Positions 24,094 to 34,279 of a stretch of 64,000 bases of DNA are shown one piece after another (positions within the stretch are counted from its first letter, which is position 1; the number at the start of each line of letters is the position of its first letter). The stretch spans positions 1 to 64,000 of IMG/VR virus record IMGVR_UViG_3300042452_000282; one strand, given 5' to 3'. Origin of the DNA: a virus. A model generated the notes under the pieces. That model was given only the letters and a program-made list of their open reading frames with translations, was not told the DNA's origin and did not search any database. Both the position numbers and the translations under genes were made by a program.

Positions 24094-24422
24094 ATCTAGC
24101 CGCATTATTAGGTGAAGTATTTCTTCTGGGGCATTGGAAGAATTACGAAGAGTTAGAAGAAAATTTATCAATGCCTGAGCTTCTTCAAACGCTAAAAACA
24201 ATGCACGAGAAGGAGCATAACCAGCGAAAATTTGCAGCATCATTAAAAGGAATACAAATTGATGATGAAGCAGAAACAAAAGAAGGTCCTACTTTTGAGG
24301 ATATCCAAAGAAGGGCTCTTGGCATAACAGCTAGTGGAGACGACGTCGTTTCACTACAAGGAAGTTTTGCACAAGAAGCAGGTTTTGGAGTCGGAATGGG
24401 GTTAGGATACTCTAAGGAGTAA
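24057..24422 (+). CDS. tail assembly chaperone T extension (made by -1 frameshift)
   Basis: The -1 frame is open from 24042 but has no good start until ATG 24171, so expression as a fusion through the slippery site is more likely. The fusion would be 99 + 121 residues. It reads LDLAALLGEVFLLGHWKNYE and KTMHEKEHNQRKFAASLKG, then a Gly-rich end GFGVGMGLGYSKE. The T domain recruits the tape measure protein or tube subunits in lambda-type tails. The tape measure gene begins three bases after its stop. Confidence 0.78.
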   Translation, partial: PDSGSGSSWSELDLAALLGEVFLLGHWKNYEELEENLSMPELLQTLKTMHEKEHNQRKFAASLKGIQIDDEAETKEGPTFEDIQRRALGITASGDDVVSLQGSFAQEAGFGVGMGLGYSKE

Positions 24423-24425
24423 TTA

Positions 24426-27400
24426 GTGGCAGACGAACAAATTGTAACGAGTATAGTCGCCAAAGCTGACTTGTCTAGCCTTGTGTCCGAAGTACACAGG
24501 GCTACGGCCAGTCTACAACAACTTCAAAGAGAACTAGTAACATCTAACAAATCAATTGCTTCCGCAACAAAAATCGCCAACAACATGTTTAGAGATACGC
24601 TTGTTGGAAGCGGAATGTACTCAAGCCACTTTGTAAATTTACAGTCTGATGTAGATAAGTTTGGCAAAAACCTGGATGCGGGTAGATTAAAATTAAGAGA
24701 TTATTTTTCAACATTTAGAACACATGCAAGAACATCTAAGGGATTGATCAGAGAGCTTGCTCAAGAGCAGGTAATGTTACAAAATGCAGTAATGCAACCT
24801 CTGGGTAGAAATGCTCAAGGTTTAATGCAATACAATGTAATGATTCCAAGAGGACTAGATTCCGTAAGAAATGGAACCCAGTTGGCCAGAATGGAATTAC
24901 AGATAATGAATCGTGCATTATCTGAAGGTGCCACATCTTTAATTAATTGGGGTAAAAATACTCAATGGGCTGGTCGTCAGTTAACAGTAGGTTTAACAGT
25001 ACCATTAGCAATGTTTGGATCGCAAGCTGCTAGAGCTTTTAGAGAAGCAGATCAAGAACTAACAAGACTAGTTAAGGTTTATGGAGATATTGCTGGAACA
25101 GCTTCTGCAGACTTGAAAAAAATTAGACAAGATGTTGTTGATACATCTAAAGAATTGTCTAATGCAATGGGAGTTAATTTTAAAGAAACAATCGGATTAG
25201 CCGCCGATATTGCAGCAACTGGACAGCAAGGCGAACAATTGCTATCTTCATTAAAAGAAACAACAAGGCTAGCTGTTCTTGGTGAAGTAGATAGAGCAGA
25301 AGCAATGAAGGCTACACTAGCAATTCAAACAGCTTTTAAATCAAACACTCAAGAATTAACTGAATCAATTAACTTTTTAAACGCTGTAGAAAACCAGACA
25401 TCAACAACACTAAACGACCTTGTTGAAGCAATTCCAAAAGCTGGTACCGTTGTAAAGCAATTAGGCGGTGACGTACAAGATTTAGCATTATATTTAACTG
25501 CCATGCGTGAAGGTGGAGTTAATGCTTCAGAGGCAGCTAACGCACTGAAGTCTGGTCTTGCCTCCATGATTAATCCAACAAAGCAAACAGTTGCAGTTAT
25601 GTCAGAGTTCGGCATAGACATAATGGGATTAGTTCAGCAAAATGTTGGCAATACAACTGGAATGATAGTAGGCTTACAAAAAGCTTTAGACGGATTAGAT
25701 CCATTAAGTAAAGCAAGAGCACTTGAGCAAATGTTCGGTAAATTCCAATTTGCTAGAATGGCTGCACTGTTTAATAACTTGGGCAAAGAAGGTAGCCAAA
25801 CATTACAGGTAATGAATTTAATGAATGCAAGCGCATCGCAACTTGCAGAAATAGCTGGTCGAGAATTAACATTAGTAACTGAATCTGCTTCTGGTAAATA
25901 TAAAAGAGCTATTGAAGGATTAAGAGCTAGCCTTGCAGATGTTGGAGAAGACTTCTTAGGTGTCGCAACAAAGTTTATAAATGCATTTACTAAAGTATTA
26001 GATTTCTTTACTAATTTACCAGAACCAATTAAAAAGGCAGTCACATACCTAGGAGGATTTACGGCAGTTATTGGTCCAATAATTATGTTAACTGGTGTGC
26101 TAGCTAACTTCTTTGGTTATGTAACTAAGGGTATAGTTTCATTAAAAGCACTCTTCCAAGGATCAAAGGGATGGAAGATGCTTACTCCAGAAATAATTGC
26201 TGCAGAAAAAGCTTCTCAAATGGTGGAAAAAGCTTTTTATTCAGATGCAAAAGCTGCAGAAGTTTTACACGGAGCTTTAACTAAACTAGTTGGAGATTAT
26301 ATGAACCTACAGTCAGCAATGGCTAAAGGTACAATCCCAGTAAATCCAGCAGTTACCACGGTAGCTGGCTCAACAGTAATGGCTGGAGGAAGAAGAGTTG
26401 TTGATCCAAACGATCCATATTCTGGAGATTTAAATACAAGAGCAATGTCTCATATTAATCCAAGAGACCCAAATAATCCAGCTACATTTTTAGGCGGAGT
26501 TCCAGGAGCAATTCCTGTTAATCAAAAGATTGGAAGAACTCCACAGATATACATGCATGAAAGACTTCCAGGAATTCCAGGATTAACAGAAGTAAAGGGA
26601 GTTTCTACAGGAATAGTTTCAGGAGAAGCTGCAAGATATCATGCACTACTATCTACACTTGCTATGCAAACAGAAGCAGAAGTGGCAACATTAAAAAAGA
26701 CTATAGCTTTAGGCGGTACAGTAAGCAGCGAACTACTAGATACTTTTGATGATATTCTGCCAATTACGACTAGATTAGCAGATAATGCTGCGACACAATC
26801 TGCAGCAATAGTATCACAATTACGTGCTGGCAAAATGACTGTTGATCAAGCTAAAGCAGAAATCATAGCAATAAATGCACAATTAGAATCTGCAATGAGA
26901 GCTGAGCTAGGAGCATTTGCCGCAGCTCGTGGAAGAACAATTGATTTTACAAAAGCCCCATTGATGAATCAGCCAGTAGTTGATGCTAATGGACAATTCA
27001 CATTAAGAGATCTATACAAAAAAGAAGGCAACAGGGCTGTCATGGAGGAGTTTGGCAGACTCCGTGGAGTAAGAACATTTGGTGCGCCATACAGCATACA
27101 GACAACAAGACTTCCTAAATTTAATGATGGTGGAATGGTGGAATCTTTTGGACCAAACAAAACAACTGTATCTGGATCAACTTCAATAAATTATGACGAT
27201 AGGCTTGGAACAGTCCCATTAGGAGGTTATGTACTAAATCAAGGAGCTTCACTGGATCCACAAAATAAGGATTTGATTGCTATGGCTCCATATACATTCG
27301 AGGGTGGCGGAGAAATAACAGCAGCTCTTACTCCAGGAGAAGTTGTCTTTGGCCCAAAGATAAATAGAATTCCAGGGTTATATGATGCACTAGAAGCTGC

Positions 27401-30400
27401 TAATAATGGATATAATTTTGGCGGGCAAGTAATGAAAAATAAAGGTAACTATGGAGAAAAGTATAGAGAAACCCCTGCTTACTATAGAAAACAATTAGGA
27501 CAGTTAGTTAAATTTATAAAAAATCCTTTCTATGAAGATTCTGTAAGAATGAGAATGGTTATGTTGGATGCTGCAGAATTAATGGAATATGCTGGAATGC
27601 CAAAAGACCAGGCTGTAAAAGTCGCATTTGATAATTTTAATGCTGCTAAAACAAAATCTGGAGGTAATCTAGATTCATTTATTAAACATAGAATTAATCA
27701 GGTAAAGGACTTAGAAAAGAAATATCCTAAATTAAGTCATCCAAATAGAGCTGCAACAAGAACTCCAAGCAGTTCAGCTTTAAATAAACATATATTTATG
27801 TTGCAGAAATTTATGGCTGATGATCCAAGATTTGCAAATGTCTCAAATGAATTGAAACAAATGAAATTATTTGATCCAAAAGTTTTAAATACAGGCGGAG
27901 TTCCATATTTAGAAATGAGAGATGATCAAGGAACAAAGGTCGGTGTAGCAAGAGGCCACTTATTGAGACATGATCAGGTAGGTCATGCCACACGTGGACA
28001 CATGGGAGTCGCTGCGGTAATTGATTCAGAACTGAACTCTTTGATGAATAGACTAGATCAGATTAAACTAAGAGGAGATGTTTTACACTTAACAAAGGCA
28101 GATGCTGAGCAATCACTATCAGATATGATTAAGAAAGCTGGAATGTCTAGAATGACAACATTAGATGACATTGCTGTGGCATTGTCTGATCCAGGAAATA
28201 GATTCCCAAGTAAAAAAGAACTTGCCGACATAAAAGCTGGAAAGGCATTGCCATCTAGGGCGACACCACAACAGAAGCAGTCTTTGAAGATGTTGTTGCA
28301 GGCAATAACTGAAAGAAAGCGTTGGGTTATGGTTCCAAGAGGAAGACCTCCTATTATGACCCCAGTTCTTGCATCATTTAATTCTGGAGGTAGTATTCCT
28401 GGAGGATCAATATCAGGTGGAAGACGTAACTATGGAAACATTGTTCCTCTTTTAACTCCAGAAAAAATACTTAGAGTATTAAACACATCAAAACAACTTA
28501 GCTCAAAGAAATCTTTAGGAGAATTCTCTAACCTTCCTGTAACTCCATATAGTCATCAAATTGCACCAAGTTCTGGAAAGAGCTATCCTATTCCTGGAGT
28601 TTCTGGAGTTTATAGAAACGAAAATGGAGAATTAGTTTTCTTAAAAGGTGTTCCAAATGCAATAACTGCTAAATCTGAAATGTATGGAACAAGAATGTCA
28701 AGAGAAGTTTTTGGATTAGACTCTCCAGTTCAAACTGTAAGAGCTGTAAAAAATCCTTATGACCCAAGCGGAAAGAGTAAGTTGCTGGGATTGGAGTCAC
28801 CATTTGATCCAAAATTTGCAGCAGGTGGAACTAAGTTTACAGAAGATCAAATGATTAGACAAACAATAGCATCCCTCTTGCTTGGAAATAAAGATTTGTC
28901 AAAGTCTAATGTTTTTGGAAATGTATTAGCTGACGTTGGTCCTGCAGGGGTTTTCCCAAGAGCCTCCATGAATACAGAATACGCAGCATCAATGAATTCA
29001 ATGGAAAAGCAGGCAATGATAAACCTACTTGCTGTTCGTGGTGGCGCTAGAAAAGACTTTGCATATAATACAGCTCCAGTTGCAGCAGGAATGTCTCCAA
29101 GACAATATGGGGCCAAGATGAAGGCTGCAATGAAAGCAATGCATCCGAAACTTAGAGCATTTATAAATTCTTTACCAGAGTCAGACAGAGCTCCATATAT
29201 TTCAATGCTTTCAAGACTTGAAGATGGAATGAATGTTAATTGGAGTAAGTATCAACCAATTCATGCAAACCCAGCATTTAATCGTGGAGGATTAATTGGA
29301 GGAGGCAGAATTGTTTCTGGAAGAAGCAATTACGGTAGACCAGGAAATCCTGCAGCAAGAGCAAAATGGGAAGCCGAGCAACGTCAAAAACGAATTAGAG
29401 AAATGGAAGCTGAAAGATCTCGTGCTGCATCTCATCAAATTTATGGTCAACAAGCATTAACTACAGGACTTGGTAGAGAAGCAGTTAGACAAGGAACTAC
29501 AAGCTTTTACAATCCAGGAGCATATCTTAGAAGCTCATTAATAGACCCATTCACAAGTAGACTCGCTCAGCAAGCACAATACATGCAGGCTGTAATTAAA
29601 AATGCTGGCGTAGCCCTTAAACAAGGAATGAATGCTTTAGCAATTCAAAGTCTTGCTTCTGCCAAATATGCAGTGGCGTCATTTAAATCTGCAGGAGTGT
29701 CACTCGCTAACGGAATGAAATCTTATGTAACAGATTCAGCAGCTATTATAAAAAGAGGAATTGATAAAACTACACAAATACTAAGAAGGGGAGCTACTCA
29801 TGATTTTGCAAAGATGGGTTATTATAATGCTACCCCATCAATGCTTCCACCTCATTTACAACATTTAGCTGGAGCTAAAAATGCTTTACAGAGATATATA
29901 GGCCCAGTAGGTTTAACTGCTTGGACACCACAGGTTGGCGCTGAAGGTGCCATGCGTATGCATGACGGAAAGGAAGTTCTTTCTAGAAAAGCTGGACCTT
30001 TAGGATTTAGAAGAGAGCAGATTGCATTAAGAGATGCTGCGACTGGACAAGTAACGCAGATGTCCGCTTCTGCAGCAAGAGCTGCTGGATTAAGTGCGCC
30101 AACTGCAATGCAAAGATTCCAGGGAGCAATGTCTCGTGGTGGATCAAGCATGGGAATGAATATGGGCGCAAGCATGGCTGGAATGGCAGCAGGCTCTGCA
30201 TTAATGGCAAAAGGACAAACTGGATTAGGTATGGCAGTCATGATGGGCGGATCTATGTTGCCAATGATGTTGCCTGGAATTGGTAAAGGAATTGCTGGAG
30301 TAGGAAAAGGCCTTACTGCGATGAAGGGGGCATTCTCATCAGCTGGAGCTTCTGCAAGCACGTTTGCAAAAGTTATGAATGTACTCCGTGTAGTTTTATC

Positions 30401-33400
30401 TAAAGCTCTATTTGTTGGTCCGCTGGCTGGAATAGCAGCATTGACTGTAGGCATAGGCGTACTTATAAAGAAAACACGTGAATGGAATAGAGACGCACAG
30501 TTAAGATTTGGAATGAATGCCAAGGCGGCGGAGCAAGCAGGAATTCAATATACAAGTCTTGCAGATAAGATGAAGCTTATTGCACAAAGACAAACTCAAT
30601 TACAAAATGCTGGCAAATCTGGAATGGGTGGAATTTCTGGATTAAATATGTCAATGGAAGAATTAAAGCAGGCTAAAGAATTTGCTAAAGAAAATATGGG
30701 AGAATTCGTAGCATCATTTGATAGAGCAGATGCAAGTAATATTGCAGAGCTTGCTACAAATATAAAAGCTCAATTTATTGCTGCTGGAATGAGCGTAGAA
30801 GAAGCTAATAAGAAAATAATGGGAATGATAGCAGCATCAAAGAATTCTAAATTGGCTATAAATGTTATGACTAATTCAGCATTTGCAGGCGTAAAAGATT
30901 CATCAACTGCTGCAGAGTATTCTGTAAAACATTTATCTCAAACAATTAAGGCTGGAGATAAGGAAGTAGATCAGTATAAGACTAAAGTTATAGAAGGAAT
31001 GAGTTCTGTAATTGATTTAACTGATAAGTCAATAGTTTCAATATCTGGCCAAAAGAATGCTCTTGGAGAAGTTAAGGGAGAATATGCAGCCTTAGTTGAA
31101 GTTACAAATAAGATGAAGTCTCAGGGATTTGATCAAGTTGTAGGAATAGAAGCATTCCAAAAACTTCCATCAGAGTTACAGGCAATTGCTAAAGAAAGCG
31201 ATACTATTGCAGGAATATACGCAAAGTGGAGACTTTATGTTAAAGGTGTACAAGTAGACCTCAAGGGATTAAGTTCTGAAACAGCAGCCCAGCTTGATAG
31301 ATATTTAACAGCATTTACTGCAGCTCAAGATAAACTAATTGATGCTGGAAAGAAAGCATTCAGTAGTGGTCTTGGACTTTCTGGAATGGATGGAACCTTT
31401 AAACAAATTGGTTTCACCATGGCAAATTTACAATCTATAATCGACAAGACTGGAAGAGAGGCCGCTTTAGCTCAACAAAAAGCTTCACGTGCAGCGGAAG
31501 ATCAAAATGAGAAACTTCAGAAGCAAATAGATTTAATTAGAGAAGCTGCTAATGAGAAATTAAAAGCTTTGGATGCCACCGAAAAAAGAGAATCGTATGA
31601 ACTACAAATACAAAAAGCAAGACTAGATTACCAAGCAGCTATTGCAAAGGGTGACTTCCAAACTGCTGAAAGAGCACGTTTAGATTTAATTCAATTACAA
31701 AAGACATACCAGGCAGAGCAAGCCAGATTAGCTATTCAAGAAGACGCTGCAAGAAAAGAAAAAGCTTTACAAGATCAACAAAAGAAAAATGCAGAAGAAG
31801 AAAAGAAGAGACAAAGAGAGTTTCAAGATGCTCAAGCTGAAGCTGCCAGAGCTCAAGAAGCTATGGCTAAAATACAAAATTACACACAGCAGTATAAAGA
31901 TTTACTTTTACAAAAACAAACAAATGAATTTATACAAGATCCTAAACTAAGAGTAGATGCACAAAGACAAACAGACAATCAATTAAAGTCTTTAGTGAAA
32001 GAGATACAGGCAGCTGGCCTTGTAACAAAAGGAAATAAGGGATTTGATATTGCTGGAGATATCAAGAAAGCCTTTGGAAAATTCTTTGATAGTTCTGGAA
32101 AAGCTTTAAATTTTGATTCAGTATCTCAAGCTCCAACATATGATCCCAAGACAGGATTACAGTTAAATAGTGTATTTACTAAAGGAAAAATGGGGGATGT
32201 CCTTAATAGAGATTTAGAGTTAGTGAGATCTCAAGCTATGCTAATTACTGGCGGAATGACTATTAAGCAATTAGCAGAATCCATAAGCAGAGATATGGGC
32301 AATCAATTTACCCCAACAGGATCTGCTGGAGTAACCGTAAACCCAGGAACAAAACCTAAAGATGTCTCTAAATCTAAGGATCTTTATACTGCTGCTAGAG
32401 ATGCTGAGGCAGGAGCAAAGCAACCAGAAAGAGTTGAGATAGACGGAATAGTTTATAACGTATTTACCTATAAGGGTAAAAGATATGCTTCTCCAGTAGG
32501 AAGTACTGGTGAAGTTTATGACTATAGCGATGTATTAAAAACTAAAGGAAATAGGGTAAAGAATTTTGTTACAGGTGGAGCAGTTACTGGGCCTGGAACT
32601 GGAACATCAGATTCTATTCCAGCAATGCTTTCTAATGGAGAGTATGTAATAAATGCTGCCTCTGCTGCCAATATAGGATATGAAAATTTAGACCGCTTGA
32701 ACAGAATGAAAGATGGTGGCCCTGTAGGTAGATTTGGAGCTGGCGGAGATCCAGATCTTAAAAACATATTTGGAATGAATTTAGAAATGGGAACTAAGTC
32801 TGCAATGCTCAGAGTTGCGGAAAAGGCGATTGGTTATATAGAAAAGGCAACCAACAATCCAGTGGCTAAAGCTCTTACAGGAGCAATATCTAGAGTACTC
32901 CCATCCTTTGATTTATGGTGCGGTAGATTTATTAATTGGGTATCAAGTTTAGCTGGAGTTAAAATTCCAAATGTTGTTGGAACTGCAGCTGGATACTCAT
33001 CATTTAGGTCCAAGAAGAGGCTATATCAAAACCCAGAACCAGGAGATTTAGTCTTCTTTGACTTTGGAAGAAATAAAAATATAACAGACCATGTTGGTTT
33101 AGTTTCTAGAATAGTTAGCAAGAATGTTATAAGAACAATTGAAGGAAATACTTCAGGGTCAAATCAAACAAATGGTGGAATGGTTGCAGTAAAGAATAGA
33201 AAGTTTGGTCCATATAATCCTAGAGCTGGTATATATACAAGAGGCTTCGGAAGACCAGATTATAGAGATGCAACAAAAACAACAGACCTTGTAGGCGGAG
33301 ACCTTGCACCACATAATTTAGGAAATGCAAAAGATTACTCTGTTAACAGAGGAGATACATTATTTGGAATAGCAAGAAGATTTGGAGTTTCCTTAAATAG

Positions 33401-33704
33401 TATTATAAAGGCAAATCCACAGCTTACTGAAAATTCTAAATACATGGGCGGATTTAGATTGTTTAAGGGCACAGATATAAGAATACCTAGATTTGCAACT
33501 GGAGGAACTGTTGGAAACCCTCCAAGAAGAATGTACTCTACAGCTGGTCCAGTAATGGGTAATGTTACAATAGGTGATATAGTTATTAATGCAGCTCCAG
33601 GAATGGATGAAAGAGCATTAGCTAGAGCAGCAGCACAAGAAGTGTTTGCAGTTATGTCAAATAGAAACTTGCAAATGGGCGGACAAGTAAAGGTGATTAG
33701 ATGA
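24426..33704 (+). CDS. tape measure protein with CHAP and LysM domains
   Basis: 3092 residues, GTG start after AAGGAG; the largest gene. It sets tail length and enters the cell with the DNA. Residues about 180-470 are the TP901-type core (LTVGLTVPLAMFGSQAARAF). Hydrophobic segments at about 535-565, 1910-1970 and 1985-2015 could cross the membrane. A long coiled coil lies at 2343-2498, and the TMP motif SDSIPAMLSNGEYVIN near 2725. A CHAP peptidase follows: Cys2832 (LWCGRF), His2889 (TDHVGLVS), Glu2906 (TIEGNTSG). LysM is at about 2971-3022 (NRGDTLFGIARRFGV). Residues 1381-1511 show a kinase-like pattern. The cell-wall domains would open the murein layer. Confidence 0.93.
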   Translation: MADEQIVTSIVAKADLSSLVSEVHRATASLQQLQRELVTSNKSIASATKIANNMFRDTLVGSGMYSSHFVNLQSDVDKFGKNLDAGRLKLRDYFSTFRTHARTSKGLIRELAQEQVMLQNAVMQPLGRNAQGLMQYNVMIPRGLDSVRNGTQLARMELQIMNRALSEGATSLINWGKNTQWAGRQLTVGLTVPLAMFGSQAARAFREADQELTRLVKVYGDIAGTASADLKKIRQDVVDTSKELSNAMGVNFKETIGLAADIAATGQQGEQLLSSLKETTRLAVLGEVDRAEAMKATLAIQTAFKSNTQELTESINFLNAVENQTSTTLNDLVEAIPKAGTVVKQLGGDVQDLALYLTAMREGGVNASEAANALKSGLASMINPTKQTVAVMSEFGIDIMGLVQQNVGNTTGMIVGLQKALDGLDPLSKARALEQMFGKFQFARMAALFNNLGKEGSQTLQVMNLMNASASQLAEIAGRELTLVTESASGKYKRAIEGLRASLADVGEDFLGVATKFINAFTKVLDFFTNLPEPIKKAVTYLGGFTAVIGPIIMLTGVLANFFGYVTKGIVSLKALFQGSKGWKMLTPEIIAAEKASQMVEKAFYSDAKAAEVLHGALTKLVGDYMNLQSAMAKGTIPVNPAVTTVAGSTVMAGGRRVVDPNDPYSGDLNTRAMSHINPRDPNNPATFLGGVPGAIPVNQKIGRTPQIYMHERLPGIPGLTEVKGVSTGIVSGEAARYHALLSTLAMQTEAEVATLKKTIALGGTVSSELLDTFDDILPITTRLADNAATQSAAIVSQLRAGKMTVDQAKAEIIAINAQLESAMRAELGAFAAARGRTIDFTKAPLMNQPVVDANGQFTLRDLYKKEGNRAVMEEFGRLRGVRTFGAPYSIQTTRLPKFNDGGMVESFGPNKTTVSGSTSINYDDRLGTVPLGGYVLNQGASLDPQNKDLIAMAPYTFEGGGEITAALTPGEVVFGPKINRIPGLYDALEAANNGYNFGGQVMKNKGNYGEKYRETPAYYRKQLGQLVKFIKNPFYEDSVRMRMVMLDAAELMEYAGMPKDQAVKVAFDNFNAAKTKSGGNLDSFIKHRINQVKDLEKKYPKLSHPNRAATRTPSSSALNKHIFMLQKFMADDPRFANVSNELKQMKLFDPKVLNTGGVPYLEMRDDQGTKVGVARGHLLRHDQVGHATRGHMGVAAVIDSELNSLMNRLDQIKLRGDVLHLTKADAEQSLSDMIKKAGMSRMTTLDDIAVALSDPGNRFPSKKELADIKAGKALPSRATPQQKQSLKMLLQAITERKRWVMVPRGRPPIMTPVLASFNSGGSIPGGSISGGRRNYGNIVPLLTPEKILRVLNTSKQLSSKKSLGEFSNLPVTPYSHQIAPSSGKSYPIPGVSGVYRNENGELVFLKGVPNAITAKSEMYGTRMSREVFGLDSPVQTVRAVKNPYDPSGKSKLLGLESPFDPKFAAGGTKFTEDQMIRQTIASLLLGNKDLSKSNVFGNVLADVGPAGVFPRASMNTEYAASMNSMEKQAMINLLAVRGGARKDFAYNTAPVAAGMSPRQYGAKMKAAMKAMHPKLRAFINSLPESDRAPYISMLSRLEDGMNVNWSKYQPIHANPAFNRGGLIGGGRIVSGRSNYGRPGNPAARAKWEAEQRQKRIREMEAERSRAASHQIYGQQALTTGLGREAVRQGTTSFYNPGAYLRSSLIDPFTSRLAQQAQYMQAVIKNAGVALKQGMNALAIQSLASAKYAVASFKSAGVSLANGMKSYVTDSAAIIKRGIDKTTQILRRGATHDFAKMGYYNATPSMLPPHLQHLAGAKNALQRYIGPVGLTAWTPQVGAEGAMRMHDGKEVLSRKAGPLGFRREQIALRDAATGQVTQMSASAARAAGLSAPTAMQRFQGAMSRGGSSMGMNMGASMAGMAAGSALMAKGQTGLGMAVMMGGSMLPMMLPGIGKGIAGVGKGLTAMKGAFSSAGASASTFAKVMNVLRVVLSKALFVGPLAGIAALTVGIGVLIKKTREWNRDAQLRFGMNAKAAEQAGIQYTSLADKMKLIAQRQTQLQNAGKSGMGGISGLNMSMEELKQAKEFAKENMGEFVASFDRADASNIAELATNIKAQFIAAGMSVEEANKKIMGMIAASKNSKLAINVMTNSAFAGVKDSSTAAEYSVKHLSQTIKAGDKEVDQYKTKVIEGMSSVIDLTDKSIVSISGQKNALGEVKGEYAALVEVTNKMKSQGFDQVVGIEAFQKLPSELQAIAKESDTIAGIYAKWRLYVKGVQVDLKGLSSETAAQLDRYLTAFTAAQDKLIDAGKKAFSSGLGLSGMDGTFKQIGFTMANLQSIIDKTGREAALAQQKASRAAEDQNEKLQKQIDLIREAANEKLKALDATEKRESYELQIQKARLDYQAAIAKGDFQTAERARLDLIQLQKTYQAEQARLAIQEDAARKEKALQDQQKKNAEEEKKRQREFQDAQAEAARAQEAMAKIQNYTQQYKDLLLQKQTNEFIQDPKLRVDAQRQTDNQLKSLVKEIQAAGLVTKGNKGFDIAGDIKKAFGKFFDSSGKALNFDSVSQAPTYDPKTGLQLNSVFTKGKMGDVLNRDLELVRSQAMLITGGMTIKQLAESISRDMGNQFTPTGSAGVTVNPGTKPKDVSKSKDLYTAARDAEAGAKQPERVEIDGIVYNVFTYKGKRYASPVGSTGEVYDYSDVLKTKGNRVKNFVTGGAVTGPGTGTSDSIPAMLSNGEYVINAASAANIGYENLDRLNRMKDGGPVGRFGAGGDPDLKNIFGMNLEMGTKSAMLRVAEKAIGYIEKATNNPVAKALTGAISRVLPSFDLWCGRFINWVSSLAGVKIPNVVGTAAGYSSFRSKKRLYQNPEPGDLVFFDFGRNKNITDHVGLVSRIVSKNVIRTIEGNTSGSNQTNGGMVAVKNRKFGPYNPRAGIYTRGFGRPDYRDATKTTDLVGGDLAPHNLGNAKDYSVNRGDTLFGIARRFGVSLNSIIKANPQLTENSKYMGGFRLFKGTDIRIPRFATGGTVGNPPRRMYSTAGPVMGNVTIGDIVINAAPGMDERALARAAAQEVFAVMSNRNLQMGGQVKVIR

Positions 33705-34279
33705 GTTTTGAAAATTTACCCAAAGGCTCAGTCCTATACATAGAAGCAAAAGATCTACTGTTTATGACTCCAGGCTCAACTGCTTTTAGATATCCTGGAG
33801 AAACTACAGATAGAACAGCTGGAGGCCAAACTTATCCGCTTTCGGTAGCTACTACAAATAACTTAATTGAATCTAACAAAGACTCCTTAGCTTTTAGAAG
33901 AGTAACAGAACATAATAGATCAGATTTATCTATCAACACAAATAGAATTAAACAGTCTACAAGAATGGCTAATGGAACATTAAGAGAGTTTATTATTGCA
34001 GACAAGAAAACGTTTTCTACTTCATGGTCAATGTTGCCTTCGTTTAGAAATGAAACAGTAGACGGAGCTTGGGGAGCGGAAGATCTAAAAGCATTCTATG
34101 AAAGTTTAGCAGGAAGAACATCATTTAGAATTAAAATAAATACATCGGAATCAGCTTCTGCAGCAAACTCTTCTACTTCAAATATATACACAGTAGTATT
34201 TAGTGGCTTTGATTGCACTCTAGTTAAAAGAGGTCTTCAGCCATATTGGAGCGTTAATATTTCATTGGAGCAGGTATGA
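33701..34279 (+). CDS. distal tail (Dit-like) protein
   Basis: 192 residues, ATGA overlap with the tape measure gene. The C-terminal pattern FSTSWSMLPSFRNETVDGAWG, LKAFYESLAGRTSFRIKI and LVKRGLQPYWSVNISLEQV fits the small protein that follows the tape measure in siphophages and forms the first ring of the tail tip. Assigned from motif feel and gene order. Confidence 0.7.
   Translation: MSFENLPKGSVLYIEAKDLLFMTPGSTAFRYPGETTDRTAGGQTYPLSVATTNNLIESNKDSLAFRRVTEHNRSDLSINTNRIKQSTRMANGTLREFIIADKKTFSTSWSMLPSFRNETVDGAWGAEDLKAFYESLAGRTSFRIKINTSESASAANSSTSNIYTVVFSGFDCTLVKRGLQPYWSVNISLEQV

Noticed and set aside
29852-30523. Reverse-strand frame of 223 residues
   Set aside because: Lies wholly inside the tape measure gene. 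Its Pro/Ala/Ile composition mirrors Gly/Ala-rich tape measure codons; the forward gene is firmly supported.
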